DNA of 37,286 bases from Chloroflexota bacterium (GTDB lineage: Bacteria > Chloroflexota > Anaerolineae > Anaerolineales > UBA4823): positions 1 through 37,286 of the forward strand of contig JAAYXE010000053.1 in NCBI GenBank assembly GCA_012516075.1, in the 5' to 3' direction. The notes beneath the pieces were generated by a model. The model made no database searches. It was not told the DNA's origin and worked only from the letters and a program-made list of their open reading frames with translations. Shown one piece after another: positions 15,459-22,611 of the stretch; within the stretch, counting starts at the first letter, position 1, and every line of letters starts with the position of its first letter. The position numbers were made by a program, and so were the translations under genes.

Positions 15459-15821
15459 TTGCGCTTACTCCTTCACGATGATTAACCTGCCTTACATTTT
15501 TGCAGGTTCCTTCACTGATAAGACGCTGCACACCCGCTTTTCGTTCCCTTTTTGAAGATCGTTTTTCGATCCGGGTTCACACCTGCAGGGCTTTGTTTTA
15601 CAGACACAGATGGCGCTGTGTATTATTGACGCTGGATGCGTAAATTATTAATCTTGAATCCCGTAAAGTGCGCTATAATGCCCCGCGGAACCCCCGTGAA
15701 AGGAGGCAGCTATAGGGCAGTACCTTCTTACGCTTTAACTTTCGTTATTAATGCGCCGACTTAAGTTCGTGCGTATCAAAAAGAAAATAGTAGCTAAACA
15801 ACATCGTTTCAGGAGAACAAT
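15459..15821. other. 363-bp divergent intergenic region with leader elements
   Basis: A hairpin AACCTGC (15484-15490) / GCAGGTT (15502-15508) lies in the leader of the minus-strand gene. Smaller repeats are GATCG/CGATC near 15556 and ACACAG/CTGTGT near 15604-15620. A TATAAT hexamer at 15674-15679 (with TTGAAT 14 bp upstream, so a weak -35) is the best promoter for the LysM gene and implies a leader of about 135 nt. That leader contains a perfect AAAGGAGG at 15699-15706 with no start codon nearby, and a very basic 25-codon frame at 15751-15828. Confidence 0.5.
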
Positions 15822-15828
15822 ATGTTAA
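15751..15828 (+). CDS. possible 25-codon basic leader ORF overlapping the LysM start
   Basis: ATG 15751 opens a 25-residue frame (begins M-R-R-L-K-F-V-R-I-K-K-K) in which 12 residues are Arg, Lys or His. Its TAA (15826-15828) overlaps the LysM gene ATG (15822), a layout seen with translationally coupled leader peptides. Against it: no Shine-Dalgarno precedes ATG 15751. It may be chance in an A-rich leader. Confidence 0.22.
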   Translation: MRRLKFVRIKKKIVAKQHRFRRTIC

Positions 15829-16433
15829 CAATGTCCGAACATCGACCTCTGCAAAGGGCTGCACGCGTTCTTGGCGTCCTTCTGATCCTGTCCTTCGTGA
15901 TCACTTCGCTGTCGCTCACCGCCGTACAGGCTCAGGCGGCTACCTGCTCGGGACGCACATACACCGTCAAATCGGGCGATAACCTCACCGTAATCGCCAA
16001 TGAGTTCAATACGACGGTTGCCGCTCTGGCGGAGGCCAACAATCTCAAAGATCCGTACACCATCTACATCGGTCAGCAGCTGTGCATCCCTGGAGCAGCC
16101 AAGTCCACAGCTACGGAGACCGCCAAATCTTCGTCGAAATCCTCTTCGAAGAAAGTTGATTTCACCATCAACGATCTGGGCAAGCGGATCGAGGTCGTGG
16201 TGTCCGAATCGCCGAACCGGGCAATTTACTACGTGCGTGTCGCCAATCTGGCCCGCCGCACCCTCACATGGGAAAAACTGGGCGTGATGCGCGTGAACAA
16301 GGAAGGTGAGGGCGCACGCTCCTTCCGCCTTTCCGATGACCTGTCGGACGATTCTCGCATCCGGGTGTGCTTGAAGAACGCCCGTACCGACCAGGTGTAC
16401 TGCAAAGATTTCTACCGGGATATTTCACGCTGA
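15822..16433 (+). CDS. secreted LysM-domain protein
   Basis: A 203-residue exported protein. ATG 15822 follows AGGAG by 6 nt. A signal peptide (about 14-40, ending A-V-Q-A-Q-A-A) is followed by one LysM domain (about 46-90: Y-T-V-K-S-G-D-N-L-T-V-I-A-N-E-F-N, then I-Y-I-G-Q-Q-L-C-I-P-G), which binds N-acetylglucosamine-containing glycans. A Ser/Lys/Thr linker (92-113) leads to a C-terminal domain of about 90 residues with no recognised family, two Cys (V-C-L-K-N and Y-C-K-D-F) and mostly beta-like character. Role: probably a cell-surface glycan-binding protein. A strong terminator follows. Confidence 0.9.
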   Translation: MLTMSEHRPLQRAARVLGVLLILSFVITSLSLTAVQAQAATCSGRTYTVKSGDNLTVIANEFNTTVAALAEANNLKDPYTIYIGQQLCIPGAAKSTATETAKSSSKSSSKKVDFTINDLGKRIEVVVSESPNRAIYYVRVANLARRTLTWEKLGVMRVNKEGEGARSFRLSDDLSDDSRIRVCLKNARTDQVYCKDFYRDISR

Positions 16434-16458
16434 ACCTCTCAAATCGAAATCCATACTG

Positions 16459-16485
16459 CCCCGGGCATGAGCCCGGGGCTTTTTT
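16459..16485 (+). terminator. terminator of the LysM gene
   Basis: CCCCGGGC (16459-16466) and GCCCGGGG (16471-16478) with an ATGA tetraloop, followed by CTTTTTTG. A textbook intrinsic terminator 25 nt after the stop. Confidence 0.93.
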
Positions 16486-16512
16486 GTGGATACCGCCGCA
16501 ATCCCTTATAAT
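16484..16512 (+). promoter_or_regulatory. promoter of the histidine phosphatase operon
   Basis: TTGTGG (16484-16489), a 17-bp spacer, then TATAAT (16507-16512), starting within the T-tract of the preceding terminator. The leader (about 16519-16611) has a hairpin GGCC-CTCCTC / GAGGAG-GCC (about 16529-16549) whose CTCCTC arm could also pair with the AAAGGAGG at 16579-16586. Confidence 0.65.
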
Positions 16513-16611
16513 CAGGGGAGGATTGTCTCGGCCCTCCTCACGAGGAGGCCGTGAAAAGGTGCAGTTTGTAAATTTCTGAAAGGAGGACCCGGAGCGGAGT
16601 AAAAGATATCT

Positions 16612-17328
16612 ATGGACCTATTTTTTATCCGGCATGCACAGTCTGAAAATAACGCCCTGTGGTTAAAAACTGGTTCAAGTGCAAATCGAACATCTGACCC
16701 CAAATTGACAGAACTTGGCCACCGCCAGGCGGAAAAGCTGGCGGAATTCTTATGTTCGGGCGAGCCCATCGGAGGCTACCCTTACGAGGAAAAAATAAAA
16801 GGATCCGATCTGACCCATCTGTACTGCAGCCTGATGGTGCGTGCCGTGCAGACCGGGGCAAAAGTATCGCAGGCGCTGGGGCTGACACTCGAAGCCTGGC
16901 CAGACATCCATGAGGAAGGGGGGATTTACCTGGAGGACAAAGAAACAGGCGAGCTGATCGGTCTGCCGGGCAGCGACCGGGCTTTCTTTGCTCAGAACTT
17001 CCCGGAATTAAAGCTTCCCGATGATCTTCCGGAGGGCGGCTGGTACAACCGGCCCTTCGAGCCGCTCGAGGCGCGTGTGCCGCGCGCCCGGCGCTTCCTG
17101 GAGGATCTGCTGAAACGTCACGGCGGTACGAATGACCGGGTGGCCATCATCAGCCACGGCGGATTTTACAACCGGCTGATCGATGCCCTGCTGGGGTTGG
17201 AAAAGCGGGACGGGATCTGGTTCCAGCTCTACAACGTGGGCATGACCTGGATCCGCTTCTTTGATGGCGGGATCGATATCGCTTACATGAACCGCATCGA
17301 TTACCTGCCGCAGGATATGATCACCTGA
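16612..17328 (+). CDS. histidine phosphatase superfamily protein
   Basis: A 238-residue phosphoglycerate-mutase-like phosphatase. The catalytic R-H-A-Q motif is at 7-10 in F-F-I-R-H-A-Q-S, with His8 the phospho-acceptor. The second conserved His is near 182 in A-I-I-S-H-G-G-F. An additional conserved-type segment is C-S-L-M-V-R-A-V-Q-T. No signal peptide, so it acts in the cytosol. The closest start signal is GGAG about 11 nt before ATG 16612; the perfect AAAGGAGG is 25 nt upstream and too far. Co-transcribed with the following HExxH protein (9-nt gap). The substrate is unknown (sugar phosphate, nucleotide or protein phosphate are all possible). Confidence 0.9.
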   Translation: MDLFFIRHAQSENNALWLKTGSSANRTSDPKLTELGHRQAEKLAEFLCSGEPIGGYPYEEKIKGSDLTHLYCSLMVRAVQTGAKVSQALGLTLEAWPDIHEEGGIYLEDKETGELIGLPGSDRAFFAQNFPELKLPDDLPEGGWYNRPFEPLEARVPRARRFLEDLLKRHGGTNDRVAIISHGGFYNRLIDALLGLEKRDGIWFQLYNVGMTWIRFFDGGIDIAYMNRIDYLPQDMIT

Positions 17329-17337
17329 AGGCTCTGG

Positions 17338-18348
17338 ATGAAATTCGATTTCCGCACTTCCTGTAACCTGGACCTGCTCAACTTTATCAACGTACTCACC
17401 CGCAGCGAGTTTTACGTCCGTGAGCATGGTTCGGCCGCACAGCGGTTCGAAGCCCTGCTTCAGCCAGCGTTCTTCGATGCTGTGCAGGAAGCTGCGGATA
17501 TTAACGGGAGCCCCATGCTGGGCCCTATCCTTTCTCTGATCGTCTCTGCAGCTCCCCATTTCGAGCGCCGCAGCCTGACAAAGCTGCTTGCCAGTCCGGA
17601 TTTCCTGTTCGAACACTTTTCCACCACCCCCTACTACAGCGCTGAGAAGTGGCCGCAGCAGGTTTCAATCCTGGGAAAAATTGTTCCCGTGATCCGGGAA
17701 CTGGAGCGGCTGGGGTTCCGCGAGTACTGGCGCAGCGAGCGTCTGCCGCTGGTCGAGTCTGTGCTGCAGGATCTGAAGCGCTTCGCGGCTCAGTTTCGTC
17801 TGGAGGAGGAGATCGAGAACATGCTGGGCAGGGGGCAGGCGCCGGACAGGATCACGGCCTACCTGTGTACGTTCGCCGCCCCGCACGGGATCAAAATATG
17901 CGGTCCCCGGTATATTGCTGATGTACGCTTCCCCAGAGAAACGGTCATCGGCGTGGCCGTTCACGAAATGTTCCACCCGCCCTATAATGCCGGCCGGTTG
18001 AAGGAGGAGCTGCAGGCGCTTGGAGAAGATCCTTTGCTGGCGGAATCCTTCCGCTCTCAGAATCCGGATTACGCCTACCGTACGATGGAGGGGTTTATCG
18101 AAGAAAACGTCGTAGAAGCGATGGCCATTTCCATCTGCCACCGCCTTAACCTGGAACCGGATCCGATGGGCTATTTCGCCCGGCATGATGAAGGCTCGCA
18201 CCGTTTCTCAGTGGTCCTTTTCGATGAGCTGCGCCGCCGTCCCAAACCGGCGGATGTACCTTTTGAAGAATATTTCCGCAGCCTGGTGCGGCGGCTGCCG
18301 CTCGGCGCTCTGGACCAGGTGTATCAGCGTATACTGGAAACCGGGTGA
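17338..18348 (+). CDS. putative zinc metallopeptidase of unrecognised family (HExxH)
   Basis: A 336-residue protein I cannot assign to a named family. A zinc-peptidase signature, V-A-V-H-E-M-F-H, places His209, Glu210 and His213. About 40 residues later F-I-E-E-N-V-V-E-A-M-A-I offers Glu255, Glu256 or Glu260 as a third ligand, the gluzincin arrangement. The N-terminal 200 residues are helical without motif. There is no signal peptide or TM segment, so it is cytosolic. It starts 9 nt after the histidine phosphatase stop, with a weak AAGG site, and is likely in one operon with it. Proteolytic activity is inferred from the motif alone. Confidence 0.82.
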   Translation: MKFDFRTSCNLDLLNFINVLTRSEFYVREHGSAAQRFEALLQPAFFDAVQEAADINGSPMLGPILSLIVSAAPHFERRSLTKLLASPDFLFEHFSTTPYYSAEKWPQQVSILGKIVPVIRELERLGFREYWRSERLPLVESVLQDLKRFAAQFRLEEEIENMLGRGQAPDRITAYLCTFAAPHGIKICGPRYIADVRFPRETVIGVAVHEMFHPPYNAGRLKEELQALGEDPLLAESFRSQNPDYAYRTMEGFIEENVVEAMAISICHRLNLEPDPMGYFARHDEGSHRFSVVLFDELRRRPKPADVPFEEYFRSLVRRLPLGALDQVYQRILETG

Positions 18349-18414
18349 GGCGTTGTTTTCCTTTGCTGTGTGGGGGCTTGAAAACGTAAATGGCGTGAAA
18401 CAAAGGGGGCCTGT

Positions 18415-19284
18415 ATGTTGAATGAAAGTGCGTTAACAGAATCCATGATCACCACGAACGGTATCCGCCTGCACGTGATGCAGGCCGGGCCGCAGGATGG
18501 TCCGCTGGTCGTGCTGCTGCATGGTTTTCCGGAATTCTGGCGGGGCTGGAAGTACCAGATCGAGCCCCTGGCGCTGGCTGGCTTCCGGGTGGCTGTCCCC
18601 GACCAGCGCGGTTACAACCTGAGCGATAAACCCCAGGGGCTGGATGCTTACCGGCTGAACCGCCTGGTGGAGGATGTGACCGGCCTGATCCATGCCCTGG
18701 GGTACGAGCGGGCCAGCGTGGTCGGACACGACTGGGGCGCGGCCGTGGCCTGGAGCCTGGCGGCCCTGCATCCCGAGATGGTGGAGCATCTGGCGATCCT
18801 GAATGTCCCCTATCCGGCGGTCGCTTTCCGGGGCGCCTTTCGCCATCCCGACCAGTTTTTGCGCAGCGCGTATATCGCCTTCTTCCAGATCCCGCTGATC
18901 CCCGAAGCGATCCTGCGCAACAACAATTGGGAGCTGATGGTGAGGACCCTGCAGCGCACCAGCCGGCCGGGGACGTTCAGCGAGGCCGATTTCGAACACT
19001 ACCGCAGCGCATGGTGGCGCAAAGGCGCGATGACGGCCATGCTGAACTGGTACCGGGCATTCATCCGGCGCCCGCCGCAGATCCCGGACCGGCCGGTCAT
19101 CCAGGTCCCCACGCTGGTGCTGTGGGGGAAGAAGGATTTCGCGCTCAACCATCACCTGGCCCGCGCAAGCATCGACCTGTGCCCACAGGGCCAGCTGGTC
19201 TACTTCGACGAAGCCAGCCACTGGCTGCAGCACGAAGAGCCGGCTGCGGTCAACGCCCGGCTGCTGGACTTCCTGAGAAGTTAA
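18415..19284 (+). CDS. alpha/beta hydrolase, epoxide hydrolase-like
   Basis: A 289-residue hydrolase. H-G-F-P-E-F-W (36-42) is the oxyanion motif of epoxide hydrolases. Asp106 in V-V-G-H-D-W-G-A is the nucleophile (Asp rather than Ser, as in epoxide hydrolases and haloalkane dehalogenases). The acid is probably Asp near 241 in W-G-K-K-D, and the base His near 269 in A-S-H-W. The lid region (about 130-215) contains Tyr residues that could activate an epoxide. The N-terminal M-I-T-T-N-G-I-R-L-H is typical. ATG 18415 is preceded by AAAGGGGG. It probably belongs to the operon with the two genes upstream (66-nt gap). The substrate is unknown. Confidence 0.88.
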   Translation: MLNESALTESMITTNGIRLHVMQAGPQDGPLVVLLHGFPEFWRGWKYQIEPLALAGFRVAVPDQRGYNLSDKPQGLDAYRLNRLVEDVTGLIHALGYERASVVGHDWGAAVAWSLAALHPEMVEHLAILNVPYPAVAFRGAFRHPDQFLRSAYIAFFQIPLIPEAILRNNNWELMVRTLQRTSRPGTFSEADFEHYRSAWWRKGAMTAMLNWYRAFIRRPPQIPDRPVIQVPTLVLWGKKDFALNHHLARASIDLCPQGQLVYFDEASHWLQHEEPAAVNARLLDFLRS

Positions 19285-19322
19285 ACCCGGAAGCCGGCGG
19301 TTCGAACCGCCGGCTTCCGGGT
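19285..19322. terminator. bidirectional hairpin between convergent genes
   Basis: A perfect 16-bp stem, ACCCGGAAGCCGGCGG (19285-19300) with its complement (19307-19322), and a TTCGAA loop. It begins at the stop of the hydrolase gene and ends 18 nt from the stop of the minus-strand ATPase gene. There is no T-run, so termination is probable but not certain. Confidence 0.7.
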
Positions 19323-19339
19323 CTCCAGTGAAGACCGGC

Positions 19340-21262
19340 TCAGATGCGCAGCAGGCGCATACCGTTGAGGATCACCAGCAGGACGGAGGCTTCGTGGACC
19401 AGCATACCGCCGGCCATGTGCACCTCGCCCAGCAGCACGCCGGCGAGCAGGAGGGTGACCGTCGCCAGGGCGACGACCACGTTCTGGCGAATGTTGCGCA
19501 TGGTGGCCCGCGAGATGCGGATGGCCTCGGGGATTTTGTGCAGGTCGTCGGCGATCAGGGCAATGTCGGCGGTCTCGATGGCCACATCCGTGCCCCCGGC
19601 GCCCATGGCGATCCCGATGTCGGCTGCGGCCAGGGCGGGCGCGTCGTTGATGCCGTCGCCGACCATGGCGACCACCTGACCGCTGCGCTGCAGCTCCCGG
19701 ATAGCATCCAGTTTCTCCTCGGGCAGCAGGCTGGCGCGCACTTCCTCGATCCCCGCCTCTGCGGCGATGGCACGTGCGGTGAGTTCATCGTCGCCGGTGA
19801 GCATGACGATGCGCCGCACACCAGCCTCTCTGAGTTTACGGATCATGCTCGGGCTGCTTTCACGCAGAGGGTCGGAGATACCCAGAACGCCGCCGGGCTG
19901 CCCGTTGAGCGCCACGGCAACAGCGGTATGCCCGCGGCTGCGCAGCTCCCGCAGATGCTCCTGCAGCTCAGAGGTGATGGTGACTTCCATTTCCTGCAAG
20001 AACTCCTGATTGCCGACCAGGATCTCGACGTTCCCGTAGACGGCGCGCACACCTTTGCCCGTGAAGGTCTCGAACTCGTCTGCAGGCGGAAGCGGCCCGA
20101 ACTGCTCCTCGGCGGCGAGGCGCACGGCGCGCGCCAGGGGATGTTCAGAGCCGCCCTCGGCGATTGCAGCCCAGTAGAGCACGCTGGCTGCCTGGTCCGG
20201 GAGGCTGGCCGCCGTTTCGCCCGCCGGAACGACGGCGGAAGCGAGCTGCGGGACGTTCTGCAGGGCGATGATCTCAGTCACCTGGGGCCGGCCCCGGGTG
20301 ATCGTGCCGGTCTTATCCAGGGCGACGATTGAGATTTTGCCCGAATTCTCCAGGTATTCGCCGCCCTTGATCAGGATGCCGCGCTGGGCGGCGCGCCCGA
20401 TGCCGGCGACGACCGAGACCGGGGTGGAGATCACCAGCGCTCCGGGGCAGCCGATTACCAGCAGGGTCAGGGCCAGCTCCACGTTGCGGGTAATCAGGAA
20501 GGCGACCGCGCTGAGGGCAATGATAAAGGGGGTGTACCAGCGGGCGAAGCGCTCGATGAAGCGCTGGGTGGGCGCCTTCTCTTCCTGGGCTTCTTCAACC
20601 CGGCGGATGATGCGCGCCAGGGTGGTATCGGCGCCAACTCCCGTCGCACGCACCCACAGCAGGCCCTCCTGGTTGATCGTGCCGGCAAAGACGGTCGCGC
20701 CGGCGGTTTTCACCTCGGGCATCGGTTCACCGGTGATAGCACTTTCATCCACCACCGAACGCCCGTCGATCACTTCACCGTCTACCGGTATCCTGCCGCC
20801 CGGCCGGACCAGCACCGTCTCCCCGACCGCCACTTCGTAGGGGGCAACTTCCAGCTCGCGGCCGTCGCGGATCACCACGGCCTGCATGGGCGCCAGGTCC
20901 AGCAGTTCCTCCAGCACTTTGCGGGTGCGGGTGAGCGTGCGGGCTTCCAGGTAGGCTCCCAGGATGAACAGGAAGGTGACTGCTGCTGCTTCCCAGACCT
21001 CGCCGATCAGCAGCGCGCCGCTTGCGGCGATGGTCACCAGCAGTTCAATGCTGACATGGCGGTTTCGCAGGCTGTTCCACGCCCGCAGGGCAATATCCCA
21101 GCCGGCGGCGATGGCTGCGGCTGCATACAGCCACCTGCCGGCTGCTGCGAAGGAGAACAGGTGCGTGGCAGCCAGTGCGGCGATGATCAGACTGCCGCTG
21201 GTGATCAGCAGCAGTTCGCGCCGTTGTTTGATATCCTGCAGCCGGGTTTTTAATCCTGCCAT
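19340..21262 (-). CDS. heavy-metal P1B-type ATPase with CPG metal motif
   Basis: A 640-residue P-type ATPase that pumps a metal cation across the membrane. Visible motifs: actuator T-G-E-P (178-181), metal-site C-P-G (272-274) in V-I-G-C-P-G-A-L-V-I-S, phosphorylation D-K-T-G-T (316-320), S-E-H-P-L-A-R-A in the nucleotide domain, T-G-D-D and G-D-G-I-N-D-A-P-A-L. The usual N-terminal HMA domain is missing and is encoded as a separate small protein immediately upstream. The last helix has H-E-A-S-V-L-L-V-I-L-N-G-M-R-L-L. CPG in place of CPC leaves the metal (Zn, Cd, Fe, Cu or Mn) undecided. It starts 21 nt after the HMA gene stop. Confidence 0.93.
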   Translation of the reverse strand: MAGLKTRLQDIKQRRELLLITSGSLIIAALAATHLFSFAAAGRWLYAAAAIAAGWDIALRAWNSLRNRHVSIELLVTIAASGALLIGEVWEAAAVTFLFILGAYLEARTLTRTRKVLEELLDLAPMQAVVIRDGRELEVAPYEVAVGETVLVRPGGRIPVDGEVIDGRSVVDESAITGEPMPEVKTAGATVFAGTINQEGLLWVRATGVGADTTLARIIRRVEEAQEEKAPTQRFIERFARWYTPFIIALSAVAFLITRNVELALTLLVIGCPGALVISTPVSVVAGIGRAAQRGILIKGGEYLENSGKISIVALDKTGTITRGRPQVTEIIALQNVPQLASAVVPAGETAASLPDQAASVLYWAAIAEGGSEHPLARAVRLAAEEQFGPLPPADEFETFTGKGVRAVYGNVEILVGNQEFLQEMEVTITSELQEHLRELRSRGHTAVAVALNGQPGGVLGISDPLRESSPSMIRKLREAGVRRIVMLTGDDELTARAIAAEAGIEEVRASLLPEEKLDAIRELQRSGQVVAMVGDGINDAPALAAADIGIAMGAGGTDVAIETADIALIADDLHKIPEAIRISRATMRNIRQNVVVALATVTLLLAGVLLGEVHMAGGMLVHEASVLLVILNGMRLLRI

Positions 21263-21283
21263 ATCACACCTTTCCTGTCGTCA

Positions 21284-21499
21284 CTAAAACGCAGAGACTC
21301 TGGCTTCGTATCCGGCGGATTTCACAGCGGCCACCAGCGTTTCGGCTTTCACCCGCTCCGGGTCGTGCTCGACCTCGATGCGGCCGGTGTTGAAATGCAC
21401 AGTGGCTTCCTGAACGCCGTCGAGATTCTTCAGCGCTTTTTCGATTTTTGCCACGCAGGACGGGCAGGAGAGCTCCTGACTTCGTAAAATGGTTTTCAT
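21284..21499 (-). CDS. stand-alone HMA-domain metal-binding protein
   Basis: A 71-residue ferredoxin-like HMA domain. ATG 21499 follows AAAGGA by 7 nt; the longer frame starting at 21541 lacks a ribosome binding site. The C-P-S-C motif (residues about 12-15, in L-S-C-P-S-C-V) is the CxxC metal site. The rest (A-L-K-N-L-D-G-V-Q-E-A-T-V-H-F-N; L-V-A-A-V-K-S-A-G-Y-E-A) follows the family pattern. In related ATPases this domain is fused at the N-terminus; here it probably delivers metal to, or senses metal for, the adjacent ATPase. First gene of the two-gene operon. Confidence 0.92.
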   Translation of the reverse strand: MKTILRSQELSCPSCVAKIEKALKNLDGVQEATVHFNTGRIEVEHDPERVKAETLVAAVKSAGYEARVSAF

Positions 21500-21569
21500 C
21501 TCTACATCCTTTCTTTGAAATGATTGATGATTTTCGACCACAGTTTAGCCGTATCGGACAAATCCTTCC

Positions 21570-21583
21570 ATTATCTGGATCAA
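21570..21583 (-). promoter_or_regulatory. FNR-like operator before the HMA/ATPase operon
   Basis: On the minus strand TTGAT-CCAG-ATAAT matches the FNR consensus TTGAT-N4-ATCAA at 8 of 10 positions. It overlaps a -10-like GATAAT and lies about 70 nt before ATG 21499, suggesting repression or a start-proximal site. The neighbouring Crp/Fnr protein has an FNR-type recognition helix, so it is the likely ligand. Confidence 0.5.
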
Positions 21584-21625
21584 TTAACTGCACCAATTTT
21601 GAACGAATTTTGGGAATTAAATAAA

Positions 21626-21651
21626 GAAAGCCATGCGCGCGCATGGCTTTC
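21626..21651 (-). terminator. terminator of the Crp/Fnr gene
   Basis: A perfect 26-bp palindrome: GAAAGCCATGCGC followed directly by its complement. On the minus strand it is followed by TTTATTTAATT. It lies 30 nt after the regulator stop (21681). Confidence 0.85.
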
Positions 21652-21680
21652 CGGACATTCAGCTTGCTTTTGGCCGGGGA

Positions 21681-22436
21681 TTATGTCATCCCTTCCCCGG
21701 CCAGTTCCTCCAGGCGGTCGCGGTCGGAGATCGCCACCCACTGGCGCCCGCTCTCGATCAGGCCTTCTTTCTGGAACTGGCTCAACACCCGGCTGACGGT
21801 TTCGGTGGTGGCGCCGGTCATCTGCGCCAGGTCATCGCGCGACAGCGGGGTCTCGATCAGGATGCCCTGCGCCTGCTGCTTGCCCAGCTTGGCGGCGAGC
21901 TTCAACAGGGTGTGGGCGATGCGCCGGTCGACAGGCAGAGCGCTGAGCATGCGCACGGCTTCCTGAGCATCGAGCAGGCGCCGGTTCAAAATCCGGAGCA
22001 CACGCAGCGCCACGTCCGGGTAGCGGTCCAGGATCTGGCGGAACCGCTGCCGGTCGATGCTCAGGCTGCAGACCGGCGTGTGCGCCAGGGCCGTATCCGT
22101 GTACTCGTCGTCCTCCTCGAAAGACAGGCTGCCGAAGTACTCACCCGGCACCAGCAGATCCAGCAGGACATCTTTCTCGCCGTCGCCGTGCCTCAGCAGC
22201 TTGACGCGCCCGTCGGCGACCACGTACAGGCGTTCGGCCGGGTCGCCCTCATGGTAGAGATATTCTCCAGCCGTGTAGCCGCGCTCGACAAACATCGCGT
22301 TGACCGCATCCAGCTCGTGGGGCTTTAACCCAGAAAAGAACGGCACCCGGCTGAGGATCTCCAGGCGCACCTCCACCGTGCACATATGCGGTTCAACCGG
22401 CTCGAGTTCAATAGGAGATTTTCTGCGCTCTGACAT
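21681..22436 (-). CDS. Crp/Fnr-family transcriptional regulator
   Basis: A 251-residue regulator. The cyclic-nucleotide-binding-type beta-roll spans about 28-125 (P-F-F-S-G-L, Y-L-Y-H-E-G-D-P-A-E-R-L-Y-V-V-A-D-G, P-G-E-Y-F-G). It is followed by a dimer helix and a winged HTH (about 196-235). The recognition helix T-T-E-T-V-S-R-V-L (210-218) has Glu212, Ser215 and Arg216, the E-xx-S-R pattern of FNR that reads TTGAT half-sites. Only two Cys are present (19 and 123), so the FNR 4Fe-4S cluster cannot form. The effector is unknown (haem, NO or redox sensing are options). A minus-strand TACAAT -10 lies at 22473-22468. It is adjacent to the metal-ATPase operon, with an FNR-like site between. Confidence 0.9.
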   Translation of the reverse strand: MSERRKSPIELEPVEPHMCTVEVRLEILSRVPFFSGLKPHELDAVNAMFVERGYTAGEYLYHEGDPAERLYVVADGRVKLLRHGDGEKDVLLDLLVPGEYFGSLSFEEDDEYTDTALAHTPVCSLSIDRQRFRQILDRYPDVALRVLRILNRRLLDAQEAVRMLSALPVDRRIAHTLLKLAAKLGKQQAQGILIETPLSRDDLAQMTGATTETVSRVLSQFQKEGLIESGRQWVAISDRDRLEELAGEGMT

Positions 22437-22533
22437 GCTTTTTACCTGCCGCTGTATTCGTCCCCTTATTGTAGCCCATTCCCGTCTGATTAATGGATAA
22501 AGACCGGGTGAGAATATCCGGAGGCCGGGATCG

Positions 22534-22562
22534 TTGACGGCAGTGCCCCTTCTTGCTATAAC
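22534..22562 (+). promoter_or_regulatory. promoter of the acyl-CoA dehydrogenase gene
   Basis: TTGACG (22534-22539), a 17-bp spacer, then TATAAC (22557-22562). It excludes the TTG at 22534 as a start codon and supports ATG 22612. Confidence 0.75.
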
Positions 22563-22611
22563 CAGAGTGCAGGCTCATATTTCAGACGGGCGGAAACCAG
22601 AAGGAGGGGTT

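Noticed and set aside
19328..20332. A 334-codon plus-strand frame opposite the P-type ATPase gene.
   Set aside because: Shadow of the ATPase; no start signal and no motif.
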